DNA of 64,000 nt from Bradyrhizobium sediminis (GTDB lineage Bacteria > Pseudomonadota > Alphaproteobacteria > Rhizobiales > Xanthobacteraceae), in assembly GCF_018736105.1 (NCBI RefSeq), contig NZ_CP076135.1, forward strand, positions 434,001-498,000, given 5' to 3'. The translations under genes and the position numbers were made by a program. Shown piece after piece: positions 1 to 8,292 of the stretch. Under the pieces are notes generated by a model that saw only the letters and a program-made list of their open reading frames with translations, was not told where the DNA came from and did no database searches. Within the stretch, counting starts at the first letter, position 1; each line of letters starts with the position of its first letter.

Positions 1-613
1 GCGGTGCCGCCACCGAAAGTGTCGCCGTAATCGCAGTCTCGCCGGTCAGGCGCGAAATCGCCGCATCTGAGAGGCCGCTGAGCCGAAGCATTTGCCGCCG
101 TTCCGCCACCGCGATGCTTGCCTGCCGGGCTTCGGTTTGGCTGGTTTCCAGAACGCGCAGCGGTACCGCCTTCGCTTCAAACAGTTCGGCGTTGCGTTTG
201 AGCTGCTGGGCGGCAAGAGCCTCCTGCGCGAAGGCATGCAGGTATTCCCGCTGCAGCGACACGAAGCTCGGACTCTCGAGCGTGACCAGCGGCTGGCCGG
301 AGTTGACATGGTCGCCGCGCGCCACCGAAAGATTGGTGACCATGCCGGCCTGGGGAGCGCTCACGACCCACAATTGGGGGGTGGGGATGACGATCTGGGC
401 GGGATAGGGCAGCGTCTGATCGGTTCGGCTCGAGACCGGATGGGTGACGCGAACGCCCAGGGTTTGTGCCTGCGCGGGACTGAGCTTCACCGCGTCCTCG
501 GCCATCGAAACGGATGGAAGGCCCATGAACGCGAATGCGAGCATGGTTCGCGCCAAAATCTGCCAAGAGCGCAGACACAAGTTCGCCTGGCGGAGATGCA
601 TCATCAGTTCCAT
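1..613 (-). CDS. Efflux RND transporter periplasmic adaptor subunit (partial, N-terminal part)
   Basis: Reading the minus strand from an ATG at 613 gives about 204 residues that run off the window at base 1, so only the N-terminal part is present. A hydrophobic stretch ending PSVSMA before EDAVKLSP looks like a signal peptide, so an alternative start at the internal Met about 18 codons later (MLAFAFMG) is possible. The mature part has the features of a membrane-fusion adaptor: a biotinyl/lipoyl-like half (AGMVTNLSVARGDHVNSGQP) followed by a coiled-coil region rich in Ala, Gln and Glu. Adaptors of this kind link an inner-membrane RND pump to an outer-membrane channel; the sequence resembles CusB/CzcB-type metal-efflux adaptors more than drug-efflux ones (inference). 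FixK/FNR-like boxes lie upstream at 682 and 758, suggesting oxygen-responsive control. Confidence 0.85.
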   Translation of the reverse strand, partial: MELMMHLRQANLCLRSWQILARTMLAFAFMGLPSVSMAEDAVKLSPAQAQTLGVRVTHPVSSRTDQTLPYPAQIVIPTPQLWVVSAPQAGMVTNLSVARGDHVNSGQPLVTLESPSFVSLQREYLHAFAQEALAAQQLKRNAELFEAKAVPLRVLETSQTEARQASIAVAERRQMLRLSGLSDAAISRLTGETAITATLSVAAP

Positions 614-681
614 GTATTGGCGATCGAGCGAAATCGGGCTTTCGTCGGGAGGTGGCTTATTCCGGTCCGCCCCTGCAGCCG

Positions 682-695
682 TTGATTTGTGTCAA
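682..695 (-). promoter_or_regulatory. FixK/FNR-type box upstream of the efflux adaptor
   Basis: TTGATTTGTGTCAA matches the FNR/FixK pattern TTG-N8-CAA with the inner bases TTGAT...GTCAA. Its centre is about 75 bp upstream of the chosen start codon at 613. A start point at about 647 would put the site at -41.5, the usual activating position; the -10 there (TAAGCC on the minus strand) is weak. Confidence 0.5.
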
Positions 696-757
696 TCAAG
701 TCGGCCAGTTGTGGCCCGTGCAGACCATTATGCTCCGTGCGGGCTGACAGGATGCTG

Positions 758-771
758 TTGATCTATGTCAG
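758..771 (-). promoter_or_regulatory. Second, weaker FixK/FNR-like site
   Basis: TTGATCTATGTCAG has one mismatch at the last base to TTG-N8-CAA. It overlaps an inverted repeat, GCTGACA (743-749) with TGTCAGC (766-772), and lies between the adaptor gene and the 3' end of the TetR gene. It may be an upstream site for the adaptor promoter or coincidence. Confidence 0.3.
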
Positions 772-836
772 CTGATTGTCAGCTATGTGCTTTTTCCGAT
801 TCGACCGAGCCGATCTTGGCTTCCCGGCCGCGGCGT

Positions 837-1532
837 TTACCGTGATCCGCCGCCGGCCCGCCTGCGCTTGGCGGGCGTTGCCGCCGCCCGTTTTCTCGCC
901 GGTTTCGCGGCAAGCCCCTCGGTGAGCCGGAGCGCGAATTCGTTGCCAATCGCCTCCGCCGACAATTCGCCGCCGGGCTGGAACCAGTGGCCGATCCAGT
1001 TCAGGGATCCCGCGATCATGAAGGCGGTCATCTTGGGGTCGCACGGCTTGATCGAGCCGTCCGCCATTCCTTCCGCGATGTACTTGCGGAACGTCCGGTC
1101 GATGCCTCGCTTGGCGGCGCGGACGATCCTGCCGTTCTTCTCGGAGAGATCGCGCGGGTCGAACCGCACCAGGCTGGCGCCGTAGTCGGTCGCCATGTTC
1201 CCGGCATAGGCGCGCACCAGCCTGCGAAGCTTGACGAGGCCGCTGTCGCCGCTGGCATTGATCTCGGCGATGAAGTCGTCGACCCGCTCCTGCCCGATTG
1301 CCCAGCATTCGAACAGGATTTCTTCCTTGCTGCGAAAGTAGTTGTAGAGCGCGGGCTTGGTGATGTTCAGCCGCTCGGCCACCTCGTTCAGGGTCGCGCG
1401 ATGATAGCCCTGCTCGAGAAACAGCTGCACCGCGGTCCGCAGCACGGCATCGCGCTTCTCGTCGCGGGCGCGGCGGCGGCTCTCGAACGGCATCCAGGGC
1501 GAAGAATCGGAAGGCAGGTCCCGCGCGTCCAT
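837..1532 (-). CDS. TetR/AcrR family transcriptional regulator
   Basis: 231 residues. The N-terminal TetR helix-turn-helix spans about residues 25-72 (motif TLNEVAERLNITKPALYNYF), followed by an all-helical ligand domain typical in length for the family and a basic Ala/Lys/Arg-rich tail. It is divergently transcribed from the acyl-CoA catabolic operon that starts at 1628, and the 95-bp gap holds a perfect 16-bp palindrome overlapping a promoter. From family knowledge such a regulator represses the neighbouring operon and is released by an acyl-CoA or related intermediate; which ligand cannot be read from the sequence. A start at Met13 (MPFESRRR) is an alternative. Confidence 0.92.
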   Translation of the reverse strand: MDARDLPSDSSPWMPFESRRRARDEKRDAVLRTAVQLFLEQGYHRATLNEVAERLNITKPALYNYFRSKEEILFECWAIGQERVDDFIAEINASGDSGLVKLRRLVRAYAGNMATDYGASLVRFDPRDLSEKNGRIVRAAKRGIDRTFRKYIAEGMADGSIKPCDPKMTAFMIAGSLNWIGHWFQPGGELSAEAIGNEFALRLTEGLAAKPARKRAAATPAKRRRAGGGSR

Positions 1533-1554
1533 ATCGATTTCCGGCCGCCTCGCG

Positions 1555-1583
1555 TTGACTCGATCTTATCCGACGTATATTAC
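1555..1583 (+). promoter_or_regulatory. Predicted promoter of the acyl-CoA operon
   Basis: TTGACT (1555-1560), a 17-bp spacer and TATTAC (1578-1583) resemble a sigma70 promoter. The -10 lies inside the 16-bp palindrome at 1579-1594, which suits repression by the divergent TetR protein. Confidence 0.5.
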
Positions 1584-1594
1584 CCATGGGTAAT
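1579..1594. promoter_or_regulatory. 16-bp palindrome, probable TetR operator
   Basis: ATTACCCATGGGTAAT is a perfect palindrome in the TetR/thiolase intergenic region. A further half site, GGGTAAT, follows at 1607-1613. Position and symmetry fit an operator for the adjacent TetR regulator. Confidence 0.65.
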
Positions 1595-1627
1595 AAGAAG
1601 TCCAACGGGTAATTTACGGAGGGTCCG

Positions 1628-2812
1628 ATGTCATCTCGCGCCTACGTTGCCGGTGTCGGCATGATCCCGTTCGTCAAGCCCGGCGCCAACGAGCCGTATC
1701 ATGTGATGGGTGCCGAGGCGGCCAGGCTCGCGCTCGGCGATGCCGGCCTCGACTACGGCCAGATCCAGCAGGCCTATGTCGGCTACGTCTATGGCGACTC
1801 CACCTGCGGGCAGCGCGCGCTGTACCCGGTCGGGATGACCGGCATCCCGATCGTCAACGTCAACAACAATTGCTCGACCGGTTCGACCGCGCTGTTCCTC
1901 GCGCGCCAGGCCATCGAATCCGGTGCCGCCGATTGCGTGCTGGCGCTCGGGTTCGAGCAGATGAAGCCCGGTGCGCTGGGTGCGGTGTTCACCGACCGGC
2001 CGAGCGCGTTCGACGATTTCGACGCCGCGGCGGCCAAGCTGGTCGACGCCCCTGGCGTGCCGCTGGCGCTGCGCTATTTCGGCGGCGCCGGCCTCAGCCA
2101 CATGAACAAGTACGGCACGCCGCTGGAGTCCTTCGCCAAGGTCCGCGCCAAGGCGAGCCGGCACGCCAAAAACAATCCGCTGGCGCTGTTCCGCAAGGAG
2201 GTCACCGCCGATGACGTGATGAAGGATCAGGTGATCTGGCCGGGCGTGATGACGCGGCTGATGGCCTGTCCGCCGACCTGCGGCGGCGCGGCCGCTATTC
2301 TGGTGTCGGAGAAATTCGCCAGCCAGCACGGCCTGCGCAAGGACGTCCGGATCGCCGCGCAGGCGATGACCACCGACACGCCGTCGACCTTCGGCGCAAG
2401 CGACATGATGCAGGTCGTCGGCTTCGACATGGCGCGCGACGCCGCCAGCAAGGTCTATGAAGCCGCGGGCATCGGCCCCGGGGATCTCGACGTGGTCGAG
2501 CTGCACGACTGCTTCGCTCAGAACGAGTTGATCACCTACGAAGCTCTTGGTCTCTGTCCGGAGGGCGGCGCGGCGCGATTCATCGACGACGGCGACAACA
2601 CCTATGGCGGCAGGATCGTCACCAATCCTTCCGGCGGCCTGTTGTCGAAGGGCCATCCGCTCGGCGCGACCGGGCTGGCGCAGTGCTACGAGCTGACGCG
2701 TCAATTGCGCGGAACGGCCGCGGCCACCCAGGTCGACGGCGCGCGATTGGGCCTGCAGCACAATCTCGGTCTTGGCGGCGCCTGCGTGGTGACCTTGTAC
2801 GAGCGCGCGTGA
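1628..2812 (+). CDS. SCP2-type thiolase / lipid-transfer protein-like acetyl-CoA acetyltransferase
   Basis: 394 residues, normal for this thiolase subgroup. The nucleophilic cysteine region is NNNCSTGS (Cys at about residue 82), and the later blocks HDCF, GHPLGATG and NLGLGGACVV are present, as in non-specific lipid-transfer-protein thiolases. These enzymes cleave beta-ketoacyl-CoA, or act as retro-aldolases on branched or steroid side-chain CoA esters. A clear ribosome site GGAGG (1618-1622) precedes the ATG. It is the first gene of a co-directional run (thiolase, two MaoC-like subunits, SDR, acyl-CoA dehydrogenase, enoyl-CoA hydratase), so it probably performs the carbon-carbon cleavage step of that pathway. 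The substrate is unknown. Confidence 0.9.
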   Translation: MSSRAYVAGVGMIPFVKPGANEPYHVMGAEAARLALGDAGLDYGQIQQAYVGYVYGDSTCGQRALYPVGMTGIPIVNVNNNCSTGSTALFLARQAIESGAADCVLALGFEQMKPGALGAVFTDRPSAFDDFDAAAAKLVDAPGVPLALRYFGGAGLSHMNKYGTPLESFAKVRAKASRHAKNNPLALFRKEVTADDVMKDQVIWPGVMTRLMACPPTCGGAAAILVSEKFASQHGLRKDVRIAAQAMTTDTPSTFGASDMMQVVGFDMARDAASKVYEAAGIGPGDLDVVELHDCFAQNELITYEALGLCPEGGAARFIDDGDNTYGGRIVTNPSGGLLSKGHPLGATGLAQCYELTRQLRGTAAATQVDGARLGLQHNLGLGGACVVTLYERA

Positions 2813-2822
2813 GGCAGCGGAT

Positions 2823-3278
2823 ATGGTCGATCAATCCGCCATCGGGCGCAGCTTCACGCCGGTCACCGCGCATGTCGAGCCCGGACGCCTGCGCTATTTC
2901 CTCAACACGCTCGGCGAGCGCAATCCGGTCTATCGCGACGAGGCGGCCGCGCACGTCGCGGGCTATTCCGCGATTCCGGTGCCGCCGACCTATCTGTTCT
3001 GCCTCGAACTGATGGATAACGAGCGCCCGTTCGAGTTTCTGACCGATCTCAACATCGATCTGGCCCGCGTGCTGCACGGTGAGCAGCGCTTCACCTACCA
3101 CGCCCCCGTGGTGGTCGGCGACACCCTGACCTTCAAGTCGCGTGTCACCGACGTTGCCGACAAGAAGGGTGGCGCAATGACGATGGTGGTCGTCGAAACC
3201 GAGGTCACCAATCAGCACGGCGTTCGCGTCGCCGATACCGCGCGCACCATTGTGGTGCGGAACCGGGGGGCATCATGA
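2823..3278 (+). CDS. MaoC-like hotdog protein (FAS1-type dehydratase N-terminal domain)
   Basis: 151 residues forming a single hotdog domain of the kind found as the N-terminal half of MaoC/FAS1-like dehydratases (RYFLNTLGERNPVYRDE, then VPPTYLFCLE). It lacks the catalytic Asp-His hydratase motif seen in the next gene. Such half-size proteins usually pair with a catalytic MaoC protein to form a heteromeric enoyl-CoA hydratase with a large substrate pocket. It starts 10 bases after the thiolase and its end overlaps the start of the following MaoC gene by 4 bases (ATGA), which indicates coupled translation and supports a complex. Confidence 0.85.
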   Translation: MVDQSAIGRSFTPVTAHVEPGRLRYFLNTLGERNPVYRDEAAAHVAGYSAIPVPPTYLFCLELMDNERPFEFLTDLNIDLARVLHGEQRFTYHAPVVVGDTLTFKSRVTDVADKKGGAMTMVVVETEVTNQHGVRVADTARTIVVRNRGAS

Positions 3279-3691
3279 GCGAAACGGCAACCAACGCTCC
3301 CGATGTCGGCGAGCGGATCGTGCACAAGACCTTCCCGCCGATCTCGCGTCACACGCTGGCGCTCTATTGTGGCGCCTCGGGCGACCACAATCCGATCCAT
3401 GTCGACATCGATTTCGCCAAGGCCGCGGGTTTCCCGGACGTATTTTCGCACGGCATGCTGGTCATGGCCTATCTCGGCCAGGCGCTGACCGATGCGGTTG
3501 CCCCGGATCGCATTCGCTCGTTCTCGACGCGCTTTGCGGCGATCACGCAGCTCGGCGCGCGCCTGACCTGCGAGGGCCGCGTCACCGAATTGTTCGAGGA
3601 CAAGGGCGAAAAGCGGGCCAGGCTCGCTTTGACCACCAAGGACGACAGCGGCGAGGTCAAGCTCGCCGGCGAAGCCATCATCGCGCTCTGA
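3275..3691 (+). CDS. MaoC family dehydratase (catalytic hotdog subunit)
   Basis: 138 residues. The hydratase-2 motif is visible: YCGASGDHNPIHVD with the Asp and His expected for water addition, followed by GFPDVFSHGMLVMAY. The fold and length match a one-domain MaoC enoyl-CoA hydratase. It overlaps the preceding non-catalytic hotdog gene by 4 bases, so the two products probably form one enzyme, as in the ChsH1/ChsH2 pair of steroid side-chain degradation (family knowledge; the match to that particular pathway is inference). Within the operon it would hydrate the double bond made by the acyl-CoA dehydrogenase. Confidence 0.9.
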   Translation: MSETATNAPDVGERIVHKTFPPISRHTLALYCGASGDHNPIHVDIDFAKAAGFPDVFSHGMLVMAYLGQALTDAVAPDRIRSFSTRFAAITQLGARLTCEGRVTELFEDKGEKRARLALTTKDDSGEVKLAGEAIIAL

Positions 3692-3704
3692 TCGAGGAAA
3701 CCAA

Positions 3705-4532
3705 ATGCCGAAACTCAAGGGAAAAGTCGCGCTCGTCACCGGCTCGGGACGCGGCATCGGCCGCGCCATCGCCCTGAAGCTCGCGAGCGAGGGCGCCAAG
3801 GTCGTGGTCAACGATCTCGATGCGGCGCCCGGTGACGCCGTCGCCGCCGAAATCAAGGCGGCCGGCGGCGAGGCGATCGCGGTCAATGGCAGCGTGTCGG
3901 AGGCCGGCTTTGCCGATCGTTTCGTCAATGCGGCCATGGAGACCTTCGGCGGCCTCGACATCATCGTCAACAACGCCGGCTACACCTGGGATTCGACGAT
4001 CCAGAAGATGACCGACGAGCAGTTCCAGGCCATGCTCGACGTGCATCTGGTCGCGCCCTTCCGCATTCTGCGTGCGGCGTCCGAACCGATCCGGATCATG
4101 GCCAAGAAGGAAGCCGAAGCCGGCCGCGAGGTATTCCGCAAGGTCGTCAACATCTCGTCGATCGCCGGGCTCTACGGCAATGCCGGGCAGGCGAGCTACT
4201 CCTCGGCCAAGGCGTCGCTGATCGGGCTGACGCGCACGATGTGCAAGGAGTGGGGACGTTACAAGGTCAACGTCAATTGCGTGGCCTTCGGCCTGATCAA
4301 TACCCGTCTGACCCAGCCGATCGAGGCCCAGCAGAAGACCATCGATGTCGCCGGGCGCGACATCAAGGTCGGCGTCCAGCCGCAGATGCTCGACGCCATG
4401 TCGCGGATGATTCCGCTCGGCCGCGGCGGTACGCCGGAAGAAGCCGCCGATGCCGTCTACCTCTTTTGCAGTCCGGAATCGAACTACATCAGCGGCCAGG
4501 TGGTGGTCGCCGGCGGCGGCCTCCTGATTTGA
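3705..4532 (+). CDS. SDR family NAD(P)-dependent oxidoreductase
   Basis: 275 residues with the classical short-chain dehydrogenase motifs: TGSGRGIG cofactor loop near the N-terminus, NNAG, a catalytic Ser in NISSIAG, and YSSAK carrying the catalytic Tyr and Lys. Length and order are typical of FabG-like or 3-hydroxyacyl-CoA dehydrogenases. Its place after the hydratase genes fits oxidation of the 3-hydroxyacyl-CoA made by them to a 3-ketoacyl-CoA, the substrate of the thiolase. The start follows a GAGG-like ribosome site 13 bases after the MaoC stop. Confidence 0.9.
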   Translation: MPKLKGKVALVTGSGRGIGRAIALKLASEGAKVVVNDLDAAPGDAVAAEIKAAGGEAIAVNGSVSEAGFADRFVNAAMETFGGLDIIVNNAGYTWDSTIQKMTDEQFQAMLDVHLVAPFRILRAASEPIRIMAKKEAEAGREVFRKVVNISSIAGLYGNAGQASYSSAKASLIGLTRTMCKEWGRYKVNVNCVAFGLINTRLTQPIEAQQKTIDVAGRDIKVGVQPQMLDAMSRMIPLGRGGTPEEAADAVYLFCSPESNYISGQVVVAGGGLLI

Positions 4533-4647
4533 GGCGCAGATATTTCGAAGCGGGACGCTCTGGTCCCGTCGCGGATATTGGCGTTACATGCGGCTGCCGT
4601 CGCGCAGCGCATCGTTGCAACCATTCTCTCGTGTGAGGCGATACCGA

Positions 4648-5793
4648 ATGAGCTACCGTTCGTCCTGGATGACCGAGGAACTGGACGTCTTCCGCGACCA
4701 GTTCCGCAAATTCCTCGCCAAGGACCTGGCGCCGCACGCCGAGACCTGGCGTAGGCAGAAGATGGTCGACCGCTCGGCCTGGCGGGCGCTGGGCGAGATG
4801 GGCGCCTTGCTGCCCAGCGTGCCGGAAGCCTATGGCGGCCTCGGCGCCAGCTTCGCCTATGACGCCGCCGTGATCGAGGACATCGAAAGCGTGGTGCCGG
4901 AAGTCACCACGGGGGTTTCGGTGCATAGCGGCATCGTGGCGCATTACATCCTGAACTACGGCTCCGAGGAACAGAAGCGCCGCTGGTTGCCGAAGATGGC
5001 AAGCGGCGAGTTCGTCGGCGCCATCGCCATGACCGAGCCCGGAACCGGCTCCGATCTGCAGGGGGTGCGGACGACGGCGCGCAAGCAGGGCAATAACTAC
5101 GTGATCAACGGCCAGAAGACCTTCATCACCAATGGCCAGGCCGCCGATCTCGTCATCGTGGTGGCGCGAACCGGCGGGCCGGGCGCCAAGGGCCTCTCTT
5201 TGATCGTCGTCGAGACCGCCGACAATGACGGCTTCCGGCGCGGGCGCAATCTCGACAAGATCGGTTTGAACGCTTCCGACACTTCCGAACTGTTTTTCGA
5301 CAATGCGGTGGCGCCTCCGGAAAACCTGCTCGGCGGCGAGGAAGGCAGCGGCTTCGTTCAGTTGATGCAGCAATTGCCGCAGGAGCGGCTGTTGCTCGCG
5401 ATCGGCGCCGTGGCTTCGATGGAGCGCGCGATCAAGCTGACGGCCGATTATACCAAGGAGCGCAAGGCGTTCGGTCAGCCGATCATCGAATTCCAGAACA
5501 CCGCGTTCACGCTTGCCGAACGCAAGACCGAGGCCACGATCGCGCGGGTCTTCGTCGACTGGTGCATCGAGCGTCTGATCGCCGGCGAACTCGATACCGT
5601 CACCGCATCGATGGCGAAGTGGTGGTGCTCGCAAAAGCAGGTGGAGACCGCCGACGAATGCCTGCAGCTTCATGGCGGCTACGGCTACATGCAGGAATAT
5701 CCGATATCTCGGATGTTCGTCGACGCCCGCATCCAGAAGATCTACGGCGGGACCAACGAGATCATGAAGCTCCTGATCGCGCGTTCCCTGTAA
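4648..5793 (+). CDS. Acyl-CoA dehydrogenase
   Basis: 381 residues from the ATG at 4648; a longer reading from 4588 would add 20 unlikely residues, and 381 is the usual family length. Signature blocks are present: MTEPGTGSD in the FAD-binding middle domain and, near the C-terminus, [12 protein letters not shown] followed by YGGTNEI, which holds the position of the catalytic Glu. The enzyme introduces an alpha-beta double bond into acyl-CoA and passes electrons to electron-transfer flavoprotein. It provides the first oxidation step of the operon's presumed beta-oxidation sequence. Confidence 0.92.
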   Translation: MSYRSSWMTEELDVFRDQFRKFLAKDLAPHAETWRRQKMVDRSAWRALGEMGALLPSVPEAYGGLGASFAYDAAVIEDIESVVPEVTTGVSVHSGIVAHYILNYGSEEQKRRWLPKMASGEFVGAIAMTEPGTGSDLQGVRTTARKQGNNYVINGQKTFITNGQAADLVIVVARTGGPGAKGLSLIVVETADNDGFRRGRNLDKIGLNASDTSELFFDNAVAPPENLLGGEEGSGFVQLMQQLPQERLLLAIGAVASMERAIKLTADYTKERKAFGQPIIEFQNTAFTLAERKTEATIARVFVDWCIERLIAGELDTVTASMAKWWCSQKQVETADECLQLHGGYGYMQEYPISRMFVDARIQKIYGGTNEIMKLLIARSL

Positions 5794-5867
5794 CGGGCAT
5801 CCGGTCCGGAAACGGACAACCAGACGGCGGCTGGCGGCGCCAGCGATTGACCAGGGAACGAGATAGC

Positions 5868-6647
5868 ATGTCGATGGTTCTCACCGAACGGCGCGGTTCC
5901 GTCACGATCCTGACGCTGAACAATCCCGCGCAGTACAACGCCCTCGCCGGCAGCCTGCTGAACGACCTGGGCCGGGCGCTCGATGCGGCAATTCAAGATT
6001 CCGGCGTGCGGGCGATCCTGCTGACCGGGACCGGCAAGGGCTTCTGCGCCGGGGCGCAATTGGGCGGGGGCGATACTTTCGCGGCGGGAGAGCAGATCGG
6101 CGCGAGCATGCGCGCGAGCATCAATCCCGTGATCGAGAAGATGCGCGCTTCATCCAAGCCGATCGTGGTTGCCGTCAATGGCGCTGCGGCGGGAGCGGGG
6201 GTCGGTATCGCGCTTGCGGGCGACATCGTGATCGCCGCGCGCTCGGCGCGCTTCATCCTGAGCTTCGTGCGGCTGGGCGCCGCGCTCGATGGCGGGACGT
6301 CCTTGTTCCTGCAAAGGTCGATCGGCGTCGCGCGCGCCCGCGCGCTGGCGCTGACGGGCCAGCCGCTCGCTGCCGAAAAGGCGGAGCAATGGGGCTTGAT
6401 CTGGAAAATGGTGGAAGATGCCGACTTGCCGAGCGAGGCCCTGGCGGTCGCGCAGGGGCTTGCCGACGGCCCGCCCGTCAGCATCGGCCTGATCAAGACC
6501 CAGATCGACAGCGCCTGGAACGCGTCGCTGGCATCCACGCTCGATGACGAGGCCTCCTCGCAGAGCCGTGCCTTCGTCACCGAGGACCTGCGGGAGGGGG
6601 CGGCGGCCTTTGTCGAGAAACGTCCGGCGCGCTTTACCGGCCGATAA
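5868..6647 (+). CDS. Enoyl-CoA hydratase/isomerase family protein
   Basis: 259 residues from the ATG at 5868; the open frame extends far upstream but without family similarity. The crotonase oxyanion-hole region is clear (FCAGAQLGGG and AVNGAAAGAGVGIALAGDIV), then LGAALDGGTSLFLQR, in which the Asp-Gly-Gly stretch resembles PaaG-type isomerases more than classical hydratases. It ends the acyl-CoA operon, 74 bases after the dehydrogenase. Because a MaoC hydratase is already encoded, this protein may act as an enoyl-CoA isomerase or on a second intermediate (inference). Confidence 0.88.
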   Translation: MSMVLTERRGSVTILTLNNPAQYNALAGSLLNDLGRALDAAIQDSGVRAILLTGTGKGFCAGAQLGGGDTFAAGEQIGASMRASINPVIEKMRASSKPIVVAVNGAAAGAGVGIALAGDIVIAARSARFILSFVRLGAALDGGTSLFLQRSIGVARARALALTGQPLAAEKAEQWGLIWKMVEDADLPSEALAVAQGLADGPPVSIGLIKTQIDSAWNASLASTLDDEASSQSRAFVTEDLREGAAAFVEKRPARFTGR

Positions 6648-6792
6648 CGGCGGCGGCTGCGCCGTCAGGCCCGGAAAATACCGCCGGAACCGCGCCCGAA
6701 TAGCGTATCTGCATCCCTGTTAACCAGCGAATTTTGTTGCGTTTTCGGCCCATTGCGCCTAAAAGCCCGGTCTCACCCGGAAAAATCAGGCG

Positions 6793-6999
6793 ATGGCCCA
6801 TAATTACGCGATCAACGACGACGTCCTCCACCAGCTGCAGGGGCCGCAGGGCCGCGCCGGCGTCAAGCCGCGCAGCGTCTACACCATCGTCACCTGCCTG
6901 CCGATCGAGGCCGACGGCCGCCCGCGCTACCGCATCAAGAGCAAGACCGAGAACGTCGAGCGCGTGGTGACCGAGGAACAGATCAGCCGGCTCGGCTGA
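6793..6999 (+). CDS. Conserved hypothetical small protein
   Basis: 68 residues with no recognised catalytic motif. It is polar and well composed (VYTIVTCLPIEADGRPRYRIKSKTE), with the beta-rich look of a small single-domain protein and no signal peptide or membrane segment. It stands alone between the acyl-CoA operon and the EAL-domain gene on the opposite strand. Similar short proteins are, as I recall, widespread in Bradyrhizobium relatives with no assigned function. Confidence 0.7.
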   Translation: MAHNYAINDDVLHQLQGPQGRAGVKPRSVYTIVTCLPIEADGRPRYRIKSKTENVERVVTEEQISRLG

Positions 7000-7074
7000 T
7001 CTGCCGCCTCAGCTTCGGCGCCTGATGAGGATGGACTTCGACCGTAGCCCCCTGCTGCGCCAATCGGCTTCACT

Positions 7075-8292
7075 TCACTTCGCCACGAGCACCGGTTGGA
7101 TCAGGGCGGAACGCGCGAATTTCTTGAGCCCCATGGGCTTGCCCAACAGATAGCCCTGGACCTGGTCGAAACCCATCTCGTTCGCCGCGACGAAATCGGC
7201 GCGGGTCTCGATTCCCTCGGCAACGACCCGGACGCCAAGACTCTTGGCGAGTTCGATGATGCTGCGGCATACCGTCTGCTTTAGCCGGTCGTTTGCGCAG
7301 CCCGTGACGAACTGCCGGTCGACCTTGAGTTCGGCGAAGGGGAAAGTTTCGATCCCCATCAGCGCCGGCCAGTCGGCTCCGACATCGTCGATCGAAATCG
7401 CAACGTTGTGAAGGCGCACTTCCCTCGCGACATCGATCAGCAGCTTCTGATTGAGGACGACCTCGGCGCTGTTGATCTCGATGAGCAGGCCGCCGAACGC
7501 CGGATGAGCCGGCATCCTTCGACAAAGATCGCGCACTGCCTGGCGATCCATGAGAAAGGAGGCCGGCAGATTGATCGAGATGTCGGTCGGATTTTGCCTT
7601 TCGAGCAGGTGTCGCCAATCCTCCATGGCGCGGTCGATCACGAACTCCGACAGGCGCAGCAGATGTGGATCGTCGTCTTCCGGGATGAAATAGGCCGGTG
7701 GCACTACGCCCCAGGTCGGATGCCGCATTCGTACCAGCGCTTCGGCGCCGCAGCGCACGAGGGTGCGGGCATCGATCTTCGGCTGGTACCACAATTCGAG
7801 CCAGCCGGCGTGCAATGCTTCCGCCACGTGAACTGCCGGGCTCGGTACTGGATCCTCCGGCAGGAGCATGGCAATGCGTTCACGCAACGTCTCGGCGGCG
7901 AACGGCGTGGTGATCGGCGGTAGCATCGCAAGGCCGTATTCCTCGCCGACCTGGCGTACCGCCTTGACGATGATCGACTCGCGGGCGCCGATGGCGAGAA
8001 CCTTGCCGCTGAACTCTCGGCGGACAAGGATTTCGAGAAGTCTGCCGGCCTCGATTCCATCGACCGACACTCCGAGGATAATAATATCCGGAAGTTGGGT
8101 CGCGAGGATCTCTCCCAATTCGTCGGCCTTCGCGCATTCGCTGGTGACGAAGCCGAGATCTTCAAGGACGTCGGCAAGGAACGCGCGAAGGTGCTTTTTG
8201 CTGTCTGCAACACATGCACGAGGAGAGACTTTGCGGCGCCCAAAGGTTGTGTGAATTCCCTCCGGCTTGCCGCGGAACATCTGATCCGTCAT
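7075..8292 (-). CDS. EAL-domain protein with degenerate receiver domain
   Basis: 405 residues. Residues about 25-140 have a receiver-like pattern, but the phospho-acceptor Asp is replaced by Gly (about residue 74, in DIIILGVSVDG) and the first acidic patch is reduced to VAD. Residues about 155-395 form an EAL phosphodiesterase domain. The expected metal and catalytic residues can be seen: EAL Glu184, Asn241 (INLPAS), Glu272 (IEIN), Asp302-Asp303, Lys323 (LKVD), Glu359 (AEGIE) and Gln379 (QGY). Loop 6, normally DDFGTG, reads DDVGAD. The protein is probably a cyclic-di-GMP phosphodiesterase or a c-di-GMP-binding effector not controlled by phosphorylation. An AGGAGG site precedes the ATG. Confidence 0.88.
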   Translation of the reverse strand: MTDQMFRGKPEGIHTTFGRRKVSPRACVADSKKHLRAFLADVLEDLGFVTSECAKADELGEILATQLPDIIILGVSVDGIEAGRLLEILVRREFSGKVLAIGARESIIVKAVRQVGEEYGLAMLPPITTPFAAETLRERIAMLLPEDPVPSPAVHVAEALHAGWLELWYQPKIDARTLVRCGAEALVRMRHPTWGVVPPAYFIPEDDDPHLLRLSEFVIDRAMEDWRHLLERQNPTDISINLPASFLMDRQAVRDLCRRMPAHPAFGGLLIEINSAEVVLNQKLLIDVAREVRLHNVAISIDDVGADWPALMGIETFPFAELKVDRQFVTGCANDRLKQTVCRSIIELAKSLGVRVVAEGIETRADFVAANEMGFDQVQGYLLGKPMGLKKFARSALIQPVLVAK

